NCBI GenBank assembly: GCA_010015655.1
Contig: ML976668.1
Coordinates: 879,734-943,733, forward strand
DNA: 64,000 nucleotides
Reading direction: 5' to 3'
Origin: Bimuria novae-zelandiae CBS 107.79
Lineage: Eukaryota > Ascomycota > Dothideomycetes > Pleosporales > Didymosphaeriaceae
Positions 9,346 through 19,688 of the stretch are shown piece after piece (position 1 is the first letter of the stretch; each line of letters starts with the position of its first letter). The translations under genes were made by a program, and so were the position numbers. Below the pieces are notes generated by a model. That model saw nothing but the letters and a program-made list of their open reading frames with translations, was not told the origin of the DNA and made no database searches.

Positions 9346-10975
9346 ATGGCTTTCGCTCCCCTTATGGCAGAGCTTGGGCTTGGAGCTGCTTTCACCATGG
9401 TAAGGCTCAACGGTTTGCGGGTGATCCCTTCTCACTCTATCAGATTGCACTAGCGCCGATGGTACCGGAATGGCTAAAGAAACCTGAAGGGCCCAAGATC
9501 AATGTCAAAATCTTGGCAGGAAGCCCGGATAGTGGTTCGAATAATGCATATGGAGGTTCAATTCGTAGGTGATCGTTTCCAAACCATGAAAGTGGTGATC
9601 ATCCATGACTTCCTCCCTGACTCACAGCTATAGCTCAAATCGCCTTGTTCGATGCCAATGGAGACAGACTCGGGTACTGGCGCAACAAGGGCGGAAAGGA
9701 AATCCTCAACCACGGCAGCACAGCAGACAAGCAAGTGGGTTACATCAACAAGGATGATAACCGCAAGCCCGAATATATCACGCTTACTGCAAGTGGCTTT
9801 GACGCAATCTGCATAACATCCGTTGTCGTCACCCATCCAACTTCGTCGGATACCTTCGCTTTCCTCCCGGGTGAGATAGCAGCGGTGTGCAGCACGGTCT
9901 GGAGTGATGGCCCTTCAGTCATGTGGAGCAACCAGGTTACCAATGTTCAGTTTGAATCTCCGGGCGGAAAGAAGGGAACCGCAAGACCGAAGTGCTTTTG
10001 TAAGTCATCTTAGAGGTGCGAAAGGGATGGGTTTGTCTCTTATGAGCTCGGTGGGCTCAGAGATTCGAGCCCTACGATTATATGGAGCGCTGACATGTAT
10101 GCTGTAGGGATTGACTCGCCTGATGAGCACGGCGTGGTAGCGACCAAGTGGAAAGGGCTTTCGCTTCATCTACCCGATTTCAAGCTGGACAATTCTACGT
10201 ACAAGCAATGGGAAGATGATCCCTTCCAGATGTGTGGGTCGAAGTCGAGATTCGGCCTCTACGAGAAGATCAACGAAATGAGTGAGTGACCTGCAAAATA
10301 CGGAAGCTGCAGAGCCTAGAGACTGATTTTACTGTAGTGTGCCCCCCTGTGTTCACGGACGCGCCACAAGAAGGATCGAGGATTCCAATGAAAGAAGCTC
10401 CATACTGTGCACCAGGCTTGTTCGGGGACGCAAACGGGAACGTACAAACGGATCTTTGCAAAGATCCAGCAGTTCAAGGAGCTGAGAGAAAGAAGCTTTC
10501 CGATGCGTTTGAATTAAATTGCGAAAATTTCGACAACCCCAACAAACCCAAACCCAACTTGCATGGGTCATGTGGCGGCAGCAAACGTGATCCTTTGGCA
10601 TGCATCGGTCGCAAGCGCTCGGAACCCATCGTAAAGAGGCAAGAAAAGCTCCAGAGTAAGTTCTCGGGGAAACTGGTGAAGAGCCACGATATTGGGCAAA
10701 GCGCTCGAGAACTGTGTGAGAGCGAGAACAGTGTTGGGCCGAACTTCTATTCATACCATGAAAAGCTGTTCTGCGATATGGAGAACAAGAAACTTTATCC
10801 GCTTTGCGAAAAAGATGGCGATGTGGGATGCTTCGATGAGTGAGTTTTGCCTAAGTGGCACATTTCGAGGTTGCGCTTACGCTGATTCCTTAATAGAAAA
10901 CTCAACTCCACTCGCAATGCGCTAAAACGACGTGGTCAAAGTATTACCCACACTTCTGTGGAAGAATGGGAATAG
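9346..10975 (+). CDS. Uncharacterised fungal protein, six exons
   Basis: I modelled exons 9346-9399, 9444-9564, 9634-9999, 10108-10281, 10338-10839 and 10897-10975. Phases match at every join and the total is 1296 nt, or 431 residues plus stop. Donors are GTAAGG, GTAGGT, GTAAGT, GTGAGT and GTGAGT; acceptors are TCAG or TAG. The N terminus (AELGLGAAFTMIALAPMVP) is hydrophobic and could be a signal or anchor, though weak as a classical signal peptide. The C-terminal part has regularly spaced cysteines, including GQSARELCESENSVGPNF, KLFCDMENKKLYPLC and DVGCFD, and ends KLNSTRNALKRR. The pattern recalls an uncharacterised ascomycete family with a conserved PKCFWIDS-type segment, but I cannot assign a function. 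No frame-disrupting mutation was seen. The short first exon is the least certain part. Confidence 0.75.
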
Positions 10976-11180
10976 TGCTGATGGAGGTTGGGGGTGTCGC
11001 AGCACGGGCGTAATGCGACGCCCGGTCTGCCTCGCGGGGAGCATGTCGCACCTGTGGTCTGTTGGATTTGTTAGTTAGAATACTGTTTTTTTTTTTTTTT
11101 GGTTAGAATACTGCATTTATAGGTCTGATTTGATTGGTTCGGACAGGGTTTGAGATAGTAATCTCAATGTTTAGTAAATT

Positions 11181-11955
11181 TCAGAGAGAGGAGGTGTAGG
11201 TCTGCTCTAAGTGCGGCTTTTTTTGTCCGTTCCGTGCCGCCCACGATAGCGGCGTCCGTCCGAACTGATCCTTCGAGTCGACGTCGACCTTGCCTGTGTC
11301 GAGCAGCATCTTGGCCACCGCCTCGTGTCCGTTCCGTGNNNNNNNNNNNNNNNNNNNNNNNNNNNNNNNNNNNNNNNNNNNNNNNNNNNNNNNNNNNNNN
11401 NNNNNNNNNNNNNNNNNNNNNNNNNNNNNNNNNNNNNNNNNNNNNNNNNNNNNNNNNNNNNNNNNNNNNNNNNNNNNNNNNNNNNNNNNNNNNNNNNNNN
11501 NNNNNNNNNNNNNNNNNNNNNNNNNNNNNNNNNNNNNNNNNNNNNNNNNNNNNNNNNNNNNNNNNNNNNNNNNNNNNNNNNNNNNNNNNNNNNNNNNNNN
11601 NNNNNNNNNNNNNNNNNNNNNNNNNNNNNNNNNNNNNNNNNNNNNNNNNNNNNNNNNNNNNNNNNNNNNNNNNNNNNNNNNNNNNNNNNNNNNNNNNNNN
11701 NNNGGCGTCTGTCCGTACTGATCCTTCGAGTCGACTTCGACATTTCCATTTTCAAGAACTGAAGAGACGATTCTTTTGTATCCAAATTCCGCTGCATATG
11801 AAAAGACAGTCCTACGTTTCGAGAAGGTGAAGTCGCGCCCGATCTTCGTTTGGTTGCACTCCTCATAGTAGTCATGGGGGTTTCCTTCGTAAGATCGGCC
11901 TTGAATAGGCTGCACTGCTAGGCCTTTGAGCAATACCTTTACAGCCTGCTTGCAG
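11181..11955 (-). pseudogene. Truncated tandem-ankyrin gene with assembly gap
   Basis: Reading on the minus strand, the open frame runs from about 11955 to a stop at 11181. It passes through FSYAAEFGYKRIVSSVLENG, then the gap, then a tandem ankyrin unit of the type [19 protein letters not shown] followed by [15 protein letters not shown]. These highly uniform repeats are typical of the C termini of fungal NACHT/NB-ARC-ankyrin (NLR-like) proteins. No start codon or upstream domain is present, because the sequence turns into RIP-degraded Copia DNA just beyond 11955. The 5' part of the gene is therefore missing or displaced. The end of the protein ([14 protein letters not shown]) is unusual and may itself be displaced from the true C terminus. 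The gap at 11339-11703 probably reflects collapsed near-identical repeats. Confidence 0.7.
11339..11703. other. Assembly gap (365 N) inside the ankyrin repeats
   Basis: This is a run of N flanked on both sides by near-identical ankyrin coding units (VDSKDQ[F/Y]G), so the true repeat number is unknown. Confidence 0.95.
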
Positions 11956-14900
11956 CTATATTAAATTAAGAAGAGTTTCTGTATAAACAAAATAGTAAAA
12001 AGAGATTTTATTAAAATAAGTTATTAAAACTGTTAAAACCTTATCTCTGTAGTGACCTATACTACTAGGGGCAGTGCCCGTACATCAACACCTTACAACA
12101 CAAGAGAGGATTTGTTAAAGACCCTAAAAAAGCCAAAAAAATTGCAGAGTTTAAAGCTAAAAATAAAAACAGTGTATTAAATAAAGTTTAAAAGAAAAAT
12201 TAACACTATAAAAAGCAGAGAACCTATAAGAACTATATAATAAAACCTAATTTAATAAAAATTAACACAGGTAATACACCTATAAGTAATCTTTTAAATA
12301 ATGTATATACTATTTACTTTTTAGTATTTAATAATTAGCTAGTACACTACAACTTCCTGCTTTTTTACTTATAGACACTGGACTCTGCTACTAATATTTA
12401 TATTTGTAATAATTTTACTAAGTTTTTATAAAAAGCTTTTGTATCACCTAATAATATTATACTTACAGAAGGCTTAAAGGTAACTATATAAGTATAAAAA
12501 AATTAAAATTCTTTTATTAACACTTTAAAAAAAATAAAGCTTAAGTATATAGTTTTAATTCTTGGTTTTTTTATAAGCCTAATCTCTTTAGCCTGGCTAA
12601 TATTATTAAATATCTATTTTAACTCTGGCAGAAATACCTTGTACCAGTCTAACTTATTATACTTATAAGTAAAAAAATATAGCCAGATTTACTAGACTAG
12701 GTAAATATTAGCTAGTAGTTTATTAAACTAAATCTTTATTTACTTAATTTGCTTAGGCTTAGGCTTTTACTACCTACTAATATTGGCTATAATACTTCAC
12801 TTTATTGCCTAAACTAAGATTACTTAGCAAGTCTTAGCTCTATATACTAATAGAATATTTAAGTAGTAATACTATTAATTAACTGTAAAATTATATAATA
12901 GGTATACAGCCAACTACTAGATTTGCTTTTTAAATAATTAACTGCAAAAAATACCTATAAAATAAAGTATATTAAGTTATCCTACACTAAACTAGCTATA
13001 AAATAAATATAATATAAGGTTTTAAAACTATTGCTATTAATCTAATTAAGCTTAATATAACAGTGTATAATAGTAATTAATATATTTTTATCAGTTTAAC
13101 CTATTTTTAAAATTTTATTTTATTTATATAATACTTAAATAAAATATACTTATACTCCTTTCTGTAATTAAATAATTAGATTAAGTTATTAAACAAGAAT
13201 TTAATATTATTATTACCTTTCTTATTGCCAATAATAAGTAAGGGTATGGCCTAACAGATAACTCTGCTAAAGATTATTATTAGAAAGAAGGTATTAAGCT
13301 ACAGATTAGAGCTCTATACACTAAAAAATAGAATGGCTTAGTAGAGTACTTAGGCAAAAGTCTTATTAAAAAGTTTATTTAATAAAGATTATTTTAAATC
13401 TACCTTTAGTACTTGGCTCTAAGATCTACTCTACAGCAGTATACCTGCTTAATTATACACCTATATAATTACTAGACTAGAAAATACTATTTAAAATTGT
13501 CTATAGTAAAAAGCTATTAATTGCTTACCTATATATTTATAGCTGTCAAGTATACACACTGCGTAAGTAGTTACTATAAATAGACAAGCATAGTTCTTAA
13601 GCTCTAGTAGGGTATTTAGTTAACTATAACTTATTAAACATCTATTAGATCTGGATACCTAAGGCAAAAAGCAAAGTATATAAAGACAAAGTAATTTATA
13701 TAAAAAATATTAACTTTAGAAAAGACCTTTTTTATTAACTATATAATAAAACAAATCCTCTCTTATAAGGCTCTAAGCTAGAGCAATTTGCTTATAAGTA
13801 TTAATTATTTTTAATATACAGCCAAGATAGTTCTATAAAAGATTTACTAAAGATTAAGCTCTCTACTATACAGCCTCTAGTACAAATAAGTCTATCTATA
13901 TAGCTAACTAACCGTAACCTAAGTTCTTTAGAGTAACAGATATATTATACACTAATAATAAGTTTATATATAAAAGCTTTTAAGGATATATCTTGTTCTT
14001 ATTTAGCAGACCTATAAACTAGAAAGCAACACTTTAATATTATATTATAAAGTTAACTATAAAAGCAAAGCTAGTTGCTGTATTATTTATAGGCACTAAA
14101 CTAATCTAGTAGTAGAGAGTCTTTAAACAAATTAGTTTTAATCTAAACTATAAATAACTTTTATATTATAATAATTATGTTAGAATCTGTATTTAGCATC
14201 ACCAGGCTAACATAATGAGACGGCCAAGGTCTTATAAGAGCCAATGGTGGCACAGTATCAGACAAGTCACGTGACTGCTCGAAGCGCTCGAGTCGAGCAA
14301 AGCGAGCAGGTACATAAAGCCAAGGCTGTGCTCAACATGCTCGAATCAAGCAAGTCAAGCATGCTAAGTATATAGGAACGCGAAGATGGACCTCTTCCAT
14401 CTCGTGTTCAACCTTCTTACCTGTTAACAATCTATTGTTTGGATTTACTCAGGCTCTTGTTGATTTGATCTCTCACAACTTCGATACCAACGCCCCCTTG
14501 ATACGCGCAAGCTATCAAGACCCCTCGTCCTGTCGCCACCGCTCCTGCCCGAGAACCAACCCTAACCCGATAGGACTAGCTACCCTGTTGGACTTAACAA
14601 ATTAGTAGACTATCTGGCTTCTTACCTCTATTACGTCTTGTCTTAAGACTATTGTATAGTATATTAATATATATTATCACTGGCTTTATTAAGAAGCTTA
14701 ATCTAATAATATTAACTTCTTATATACTTAAATAAGCTATTAACTAGCTAACGGCCTTACTAAGCTGCTATTTAGGCAGAAACACAAAAACTGGGTTTCT
14801 CTTTTTTATTTTTAACTATTTTCTTTAAACTAAATAAGCTTCTCTACAGTATAGTACTCTTCCTGGTTTTTCCTATATAATTTTTACAGGTTTAATAAGG

Positions 14901-15060
14901 CTATACAATTAACTAAGTATTATCCTATACACAGCTTTACGCTGTACCCCTACACTTTACTTATCTCTATTATGTACTACGGCTTTATACTGTATTTTAT
15001 CTTACCCTTAAAGCAAACATGCCTATATTATGTATTAAGCTTTATCTATAAGGCTTATCA
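11956..15060 (+). mobile_element. RIP-degraded Ty1/Copia retrotransposon interior, interrupted by a solo LTR
   Basis: The Copia polyprotein can be followed on the plus strand through many stops. At about 12360-12430 there is a protease-like DTGSATNIYICNNFTKF. At about 13610-13720 lies GYLVNYNLLNIY followed by IWIPKAKSKVYKDKVIY, the integrase-to-RT link. RNase H text follows at about 13980-14165 (GYILFLFSRPINWKATL, then KLIxWQRVFKQISFNL), continuing after the inserted LTR at 14605-14820 with HWL-type text and INWLTALLSCYLGRNTKTGF, the ADGLTK-region equivalent. AT content and TAG/TAA density fit RIP. I could not delimit its LTRs. The sequence between about 14830 and 15060 is unassigned and may include its degraded 3' LTR. 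Confidence 0.75.
14178..14599 (+). mobile_element. Solo LTR (Copia-type) inside the degraded Copia RNase H region
   Basis: This 422-bp GC-normal block starts TGTTAG and ends CTTAACA, and is flanked on both sides by AATTA (14173-14177 and 14600-14604), a perfect 5-bp target-site duplication. It interrupts the RNase H reading frame of the RIP-degraded Copia element. It carries no RIP signature itself, so it arrived after that RIP episode. Its last roughly 60 bases (GCCCGAGAACC, then GACTAGCTACCC) match the end of the LTR at 36753-37274, which makes the two LTRs relatives. Confidence 0.9.
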
Positions 15061-15317
15061 ACCTCAACACAGAACGCGAAGCAATCAGGATCTCAGTACT
15101 GGCTCTGGGAGACGTCCTATTACTAGGGACGCCTATAGTATAGAGCGAGATCCACCTACACCGCGACGGCGGACGGCTACCCACCTGGGACTGCACCAAT
15201 ACTAAGACTAGCGCCAAAGCTTGCTTCTCGACCCCAAAATGCAGCTGCCCTACAAAGGCAGAGGGGGACTTATAGCCAACATCAGCTTCAAACCTGCGTT
15301 CAAACCTGAAGGGGGTG
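15061..15317 (+). mobile_element. 3' internal end of an LTR retrotransposon, with polypurine tract
   Basis: This is GC-normal sequence with a 15-bp purine-rich run (GAAGGGGGTG, ending 15317) directly before an LTR-type start. A 40-codon open tail (QDLSTGSGRRPITRDAYS) gives no family assignment. Its left junction with AT-rich DNA at about 15060 is abrupt, which suggests truncation. Confidence 0.5.
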
Positions 15318-15442
15318 TGTAAGCAGCCCAGAGCTATGTCACATGACGACCCTAGTCTTATGAGTCAGCTCGCCTACTATATATAAGCCTCTGATCACTC
15401 TATGTAATATAGAAGAAAATGCACACTACCCACCTGCTTACA
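15318..15442 (+). repeat. 125-bp LTR
   Basis: It begins TGTAAGCAG and ends CTGCTTACA, a 9-bp perfect terminal inverted repeat. It has a TATATATAAG promoter-like box in the middle and is preceded by a polypurine tract, so it is most likely the 3' LTR. No second copy was found in the window, and no target-site duplication can be tested. Confidence 0.75.
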
Positions 15443-15789
15443 AGACCTGTAACGGCTGCGTGGCGGCTCGCTAAGAGAGAGGTGGGGTCTGTTTGTATCT
15501 GAACTCACATGCACAGTAGTTTGCTTCAATACGCCTGCCAGATGCATGCGGCAACCCAAGCGCGCCGCCATCATCTGCGCCTCAATTGCACCCGACCGCT
15601 GGGCCCAACATGGTAACTTAGTGCATAAAGGACGACAGCTACTATATTTAATATCTGTTATGCATCCCGCCTTGTCTTTTGTGTCGAACCAGGCTCTACT
15701 GAAACTGGAAAGGCACAGAATCGCGACACTTATAGGCAGCTGGAGCGGGCGTTGGCCCATAGTAATATCAGTGCCAATGGCAACTCTAA

Positions 15790-16500
15790 TTATCGGGGAA
15801 TAAGCCCAAGGCCATATAGTTTAATAGCCGCACACTGTCTTTCCTGCGCAAATACAGAAGACCTATCCCCTCCCTGCTTAGCCATACTCACATCGGACCC
15901 TCTCTTCCTCTTTCGGTTTACTGAGATGATACGTCGTACAGTTTGTTGTTCAACCTCCTCGGCCCGCTCAAAATCAATCACTATTACTCGACCAGTGTCC
16001 TCATTCCATAGTATGTTGCGAGGTTCGAGGTCCTTATGCAAGACTCCAAGATTATGGATCGCTTGGACTGAGTCATCAACCTGTGTAGTAATAACTAGCC
16101 TGTTCCCAGTCATCAGGCATTAGGAGATCCGTTTCCCTCCAAAACTAAGAAACATTATGTAGACAAGCTCACAAATCCCCTCGTAGTAATAAGGGGTTGC
16201 CAGGTCTATATTGCCCAGATGAACTGGCACATGAATACCCTAGATCGGACGGAGGACGTCGTACACGGCAGCCTCATATTGAAGTCGAGGAACAAAGTCA
16301 ATAGGTGTAGACTTGGCTGCTACTGTGTATCCGTGCGATTTTAGCCAGACTCGGAATAAAACGCCGCAAGCGCCACGCAGACTTACAGGCTTGCAGTCGG
16401 TATCTAAGTCGCTTGAGAGCTGTTGGCGTATATAAGTGAGGAAGGTGGGTTAGTCGATCTGATGATGACTTCGCCCATAATCTCGAATATTTGGACAAGA
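15790..16500 (-). pseudogene. Kinase-like (APH/fungal PK-like fold) pseudogene fragment
   Basis: The minus strand reads, from about 16390 downward, VLFRVWLKSHGYTVAAKST, then PIDFVPRLQYEAAVYDVLRP, a stop, then GIHVPVHLGNIDLATPYYYE. After a second stop come LGVLHKDLEPRNILWNEDTG and VIVIDFERAEEVE. HKDLEPRNILW is the catalytic-loop motif (HxDxxxxN) and IDFERA the DFD/DFG-equivalent metal-binding motif of the protein-kinase-like/aminoglycoside phosphotransferase fold. These fungal kinase-like proteins are common near repeats. The two in-frame stops sit where CAA/CAG codons would be expected, consistent with RIP. The region upstream of 16390 is off-frame and its start is unclear. It is non-functional as it stands. 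Confidence 0.7.
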
Positions 16501-17541
16501 AATGTTAAGCAGACCCCTGCTGACTAACCCCAGTAGGCAGTTTTGAGTGCAATACTGTCCACTCTATTCTCTGCGTGAACTCTGGCTAGGCAAGGAGCTG
16601 CTGCTAGTGGCCTGTGCGCGAGACAAGCCCTGGGGTGAAGGTCGCTATCGGCTCGGAGTATCAGAGTCCGGTTCTTTGTCGCTGGCGGCATGCTGGTCCT
16701 GTGGCCGTGCGCAGCTTGGGGAGCTGATGGGCATACCTTTGTTGGAGCTCAAAAAAGAACATAGTTCTCTTGACCGGTTCGCGCCTCCGCGCGCTTGAAT
16801 GTTCTGTGCGCTCGCTCCATCCCTCTCTTGACTTATTAGACCTTTCCCTAACCGCCTTCTAATAATACAATCAGACCCTGTGCAAATACCCACATTGACG
16901 CTAGGGATTGTCCTTCGTTCTCGATTTCGATCAGAACCAAGCATCGCGCATCAAACGCTCATCTATCCTCTCCCTACCGATTCCTTCTCTCTTTCTTCCT
17001 TTGCAAGCTGATTTGCGACTTGCCTGAGCATTTTGCTGCACCGCTTCCCTGTTTTACACATTTCACTCTGCAGCAAGTGAATAGACTACTACAAACTCGC
17101 GATCTGTACATGCGAATCTTGGTTCTTATCAACACGGACGAAAGGCCGCGTAAATGAATGATTTGATTGCTGCCAAGGGCTAGGAACGTAATCCAGCTAC
17201 ACTAGAAGGATGATAGTGCTAACACCACAGTCGGCAAGGTGTCATGCGCACGTGTAGGCGCACGTGTAGGCGCACATGTAGGCGCACCTGTATGCGCACC
17301 TGTACGTTGCACGCCCCAAGCCGAGCTCTAAAGACACCCTTCTTCACCACATTTTGCTGCCATCTACGTCTACACAACAATCCAGCAGCTTGTTCAGTAT
17401 TCGAAATACGCGCTTCTGCCGCAGGAATTACAATGACACCATACCATCAGGAAAGACGAAATATCAAACCAGCAAGGTAGGGCCGAATAGCCAGGTTTGC
17501 AAGACGTATGCTTATTCTGACATTGCAGAAGATGTGTATTG
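16501..17541. other. GC-normal intergenic stretch
   Basis: No recognisable gene. A 99-codon minus-strand frame (16645-16944) and short plus-strand frames have no motifs. A 12-bp tandem array lies at 17246-17305. The right end (about 17430-17541) may be the upstream part of a small gene split by the insertion at 17542. Confidence 0.4.
17246..17305. repeat. Five tandem 12-bp units
   Basis: The unit is GCGCACGTGTAG, with later copies reading GCGCACATGTAG, GCGCACCTGTAT and GCGCACCTGTAC. Five units in 60 bp are exactly in register. Because 12 is a multiple of three the array stays open in one frame as a Cys/Arg/Thr repeat, but I regard it as a minisatellite. Confidence 0.85.
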
Positions 17542-17556
17542 TGTGACGGTTAAGTA

Positions 17557-19485
17557 AGTCGGGCACCCTATTTTCGGACACCCCCCATTTTCGGACACCC
17601 CACCAAATTTCGCCGCTGCCACTAATCTAGGTTGCAAATGTGCTCACAACTTTGTGAAATAAATTTGTAAAAATATTAAAAAAAATTGTATTTGAAGCAT
17701 TTTAATCGCTTTCTTTGTTTACACTTAAATCATGATTAAGATACTGTTGTGTTAGTTGTTGATTTTGTGCTGAGTGTTAAACTAATAATTGCTTTGCTTC
17801 CTTGTCAGAGCTACTTTCCTCCTCCATAATAATAACCTCTTGCTTTGCACTTCTCACCTTGCCAACACGTTGAGAAGGATCTTAATTAGTTTGAGAGAGA
17901 ACCTCTGCAAGATTCGCGAAGAGATTATTTAGATTAGTTGCAACTTTGCGATGTTTTGGTGGGTTAGCTTGTTTAAGCTGCTCGTGCAAGGAAGCAATCT
18001 CACGATCTTGTATAGTAATCACCATTAAGGTACAGTTAAACACTGTGGTAGTAAGCCAAACACATTATTGTATAGTTAGTAAGAAGTCCTTTCCAGAAAA
18101 CAGCTTTACAACATCCTTACTGTGTTTTAGCGTCCTGATATCCTTAGTAGAAGGGGGTAGTGTGGACGGCCGTTTATAAACCACTACCTAGTAAGAACCT
18201 AAGGGCTTATTTACGCTCTTAGGGTATAGCCCTATTGCCTTCCACCTAGATTAAACACACTACTTTTAAAGACTAATTTTACATACTTCTGTATAAAATT
18301 TAAGAAACTTAGCCTTCCTAAGCTTTGTTTGATCCGTCTAAGCTGTATATTCGCCGACGAAGCGCTGATACGCTGCCTTTAGGCTTAAGAAACAGCCCAG
18401 ATCTAAAGGCTAGAGTATATATAAAGTATAGGCAGGGAAAAAGAGCAAGTAGACATTATTTAGGTAATATATAGCTATAAATATATTTAAGGTATAACTG
18501 CCATGGCTGTCTATAATAAGCAACTGTGCCTTAGACAAATTGTATAGCTTAGTTTAGGGCAAAAACACCTTCTCTAGCCACTTAACAGTAATATTATTAC
18601 TCATCCATCTATTTTGCGAGAAGGTAATATGCCAGCTAGGATTCTAAGCTAAAAACTCCTGCTTAAACCACTGCTCCTGGATGCTCTTAGCCTTAAAGAT
18701 AACAAGGGGGTCTAGAACAACACTAAGCGCAGAAATACACTCTACTATAGAGGTCTATATACAGCAATTTATTATCTTAACTAGTACAGTGTTAGGGTTC
18801 TCTTGTGAGGAGCCTATAACAAGCCTATTAACTCCCTAGCCCTCTATAATACCGCCCTCGTTGGCGTTGTACCTGCGCCAGGGGGGGATCCAGCTTACAG
18901 TTTTGTACAGGTTAAACAAGTACCTAATATTTTCTAGAGTGGCCTTATTTATGCGTTCCCAGCTAGTTCAGCGACCTAACTTTGACTTAATGGCGGGGTG
19001 GCGCTGCAAGAAGTGGCTAGTCTACTTCTTCCCTAGATTCTTATAGTTACCTTCTCGCTTAAGAATAGCAATTACGATAGCTTGCACTTGCGCATGCGTT
19101 AGCGCGTAACTAAGGGCCTCTTGCTAGAGAATTTATTTCTCTAGGTGCTCTTCTTAGATAGGTGTAAGTCGCTGTGCACCTTCGTGGGCATGCCTGTAAG
19201 ATTAAGCACTATTAAAGTGGCGGCGAAGAGTAGTGCGTGGTACACTATGCCGGGTGGCAGCAGTGGCTAAAGCGACCCTAGATTTAAGGTCTGCAAGTGC
19301 ATTCTGGACATCTTCTTCTATATATCTAGCCATTCAAAGATAGAGAAAACGATGCGAAAATTATTTTTAAAATTAACGAAGAATTAAGTTTTGTAGAGTT
19401 AATATTTGGTCGTAGTGCATAGTGGGGGAGCGAGGTTGCGGGGCTGTCCGGAAATGAGGGGTGTCCGAAAATAGGGTGCCCGACT
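17557..19485. mobile_element. Pogo/Fot1-type Tc1-mariner DNA transposon, RIP-degraded
   Basis: Terminal inverted repeats of about 46 bp with few mismatches start AGTCGGGCACCCTATTTTCG at both ends. A TA dinucleotide flanks each side (17555-17556 and 19486-19487), the duplication expected of this superfamily. The outer part of each repeat contains a second copy of TCGGACACCCC. The interior carries a minus-strand transposase remnant. Size is 1929 bp. Confidence 0.92.
17777..19333 (-). pseudogene. Pogo/Fot1-type transposase pseudogene
   Basis: The minus-strand reading starts at the ATG at 19333 (MARYIEEDVQNALADLKSRV). It continues through a helix-turn-helix/CENP-B-like block, LKREGNYKNLGKKWTSHFLQ then RHPAIKSKLGR. 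The catalytic-core region follows with RYNANEGGIIEGWGVNRLVI (normally a D-E/N-x-G-F motif, here mutated), LLIIDSHGSYT (second Asp of DDE/D) and AYTLYILQPLDLGCFLSLKA-like text (one stop replaces Q). It ends DKEAKQLLV at 17777. More than ten in-frame TAA/TAG codons interrupt it. The enzyme cut and pasted its own element at TA sites; it is now inactive. Confidence 0.85.
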
Positions 19486-19544
19486 TATATTCTATTCCAA
19501 CAGGAGCAGCAGGTTAGCCTTTTGCTCCGCGACATATTGTAATA

Positions 19545-19688
19545 ATGGAAATCTGGACCTGCGGTCATGTCAAGAGCAAAACCACCGCTCCCTGTGGCAA
19601 CCAAGGCACTTGCGTGAAGCGCTATGTGGAAAGGGATGTTTATGGAAACTGCGGCGACGCAAGGTGCAACACGCCCCCATCATCTTAG
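19545..19688 (+). CDS. Possible small cysteine-rich reading frame beside the insertion
   Basis: This 47-residue frame reads MEIWTCGHVKSKTTAPCGNQ, then GTCVKRYVERDVYGNCGDAR, then CNTPPSS, with six cysteines. If the LTR plus pogo insertion is removed and one TATTG kept, the frame extends upstream without a stop to a CTGACATTGCAG intron-acceptor-like site at about 17527. It could therefore be the last exon of a small gene split by the insertion. The proposed upstream exon does not join in phase. I do not recognise the family, and it may be chance. Confidence 0.3.
   Translation: MEIWTCGHVKSKTTAPCGNQGTCVKRYVERDVYGNCGDARCNTPPSS

Larger units (their letters stand above)
17542..19534. mobile_element. 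Solo copy of the miniature LTR split by a pogo insertion
   Basis: Joining 17542-17556 (TGTGACGGTTAAGTA) with 19488-19534 gives a 62-bp LTR related to those at 3504 and 3846. It shares the hairpin with arms GGAGCAGCAGG and CCTTTTGCTCC and ends GCGACA. TATTG occurs on both sides (17537-17541 and 19535-19539), a perfect 5-bp target-site duplication. No interior or second LTR remains, so this is a solo LTR. The pogo element at 17557-19485 then inserted at an internal TA. Confidence 0.85.

Noticed and set aside
1..11000. Calling 0-11 kb a Starship element
   Set aside because: A captain-like remnant and plausible cargo exist, but I found no terminal repeat, target duplication or second boundary, so only a lead is reported.
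11234..11875. Several open frames running through the N gap at 11339-11703
   Set aside because: They are open only because the gap contains no stops. Only the minus-strand frame with ankyrin text on both sides is real.
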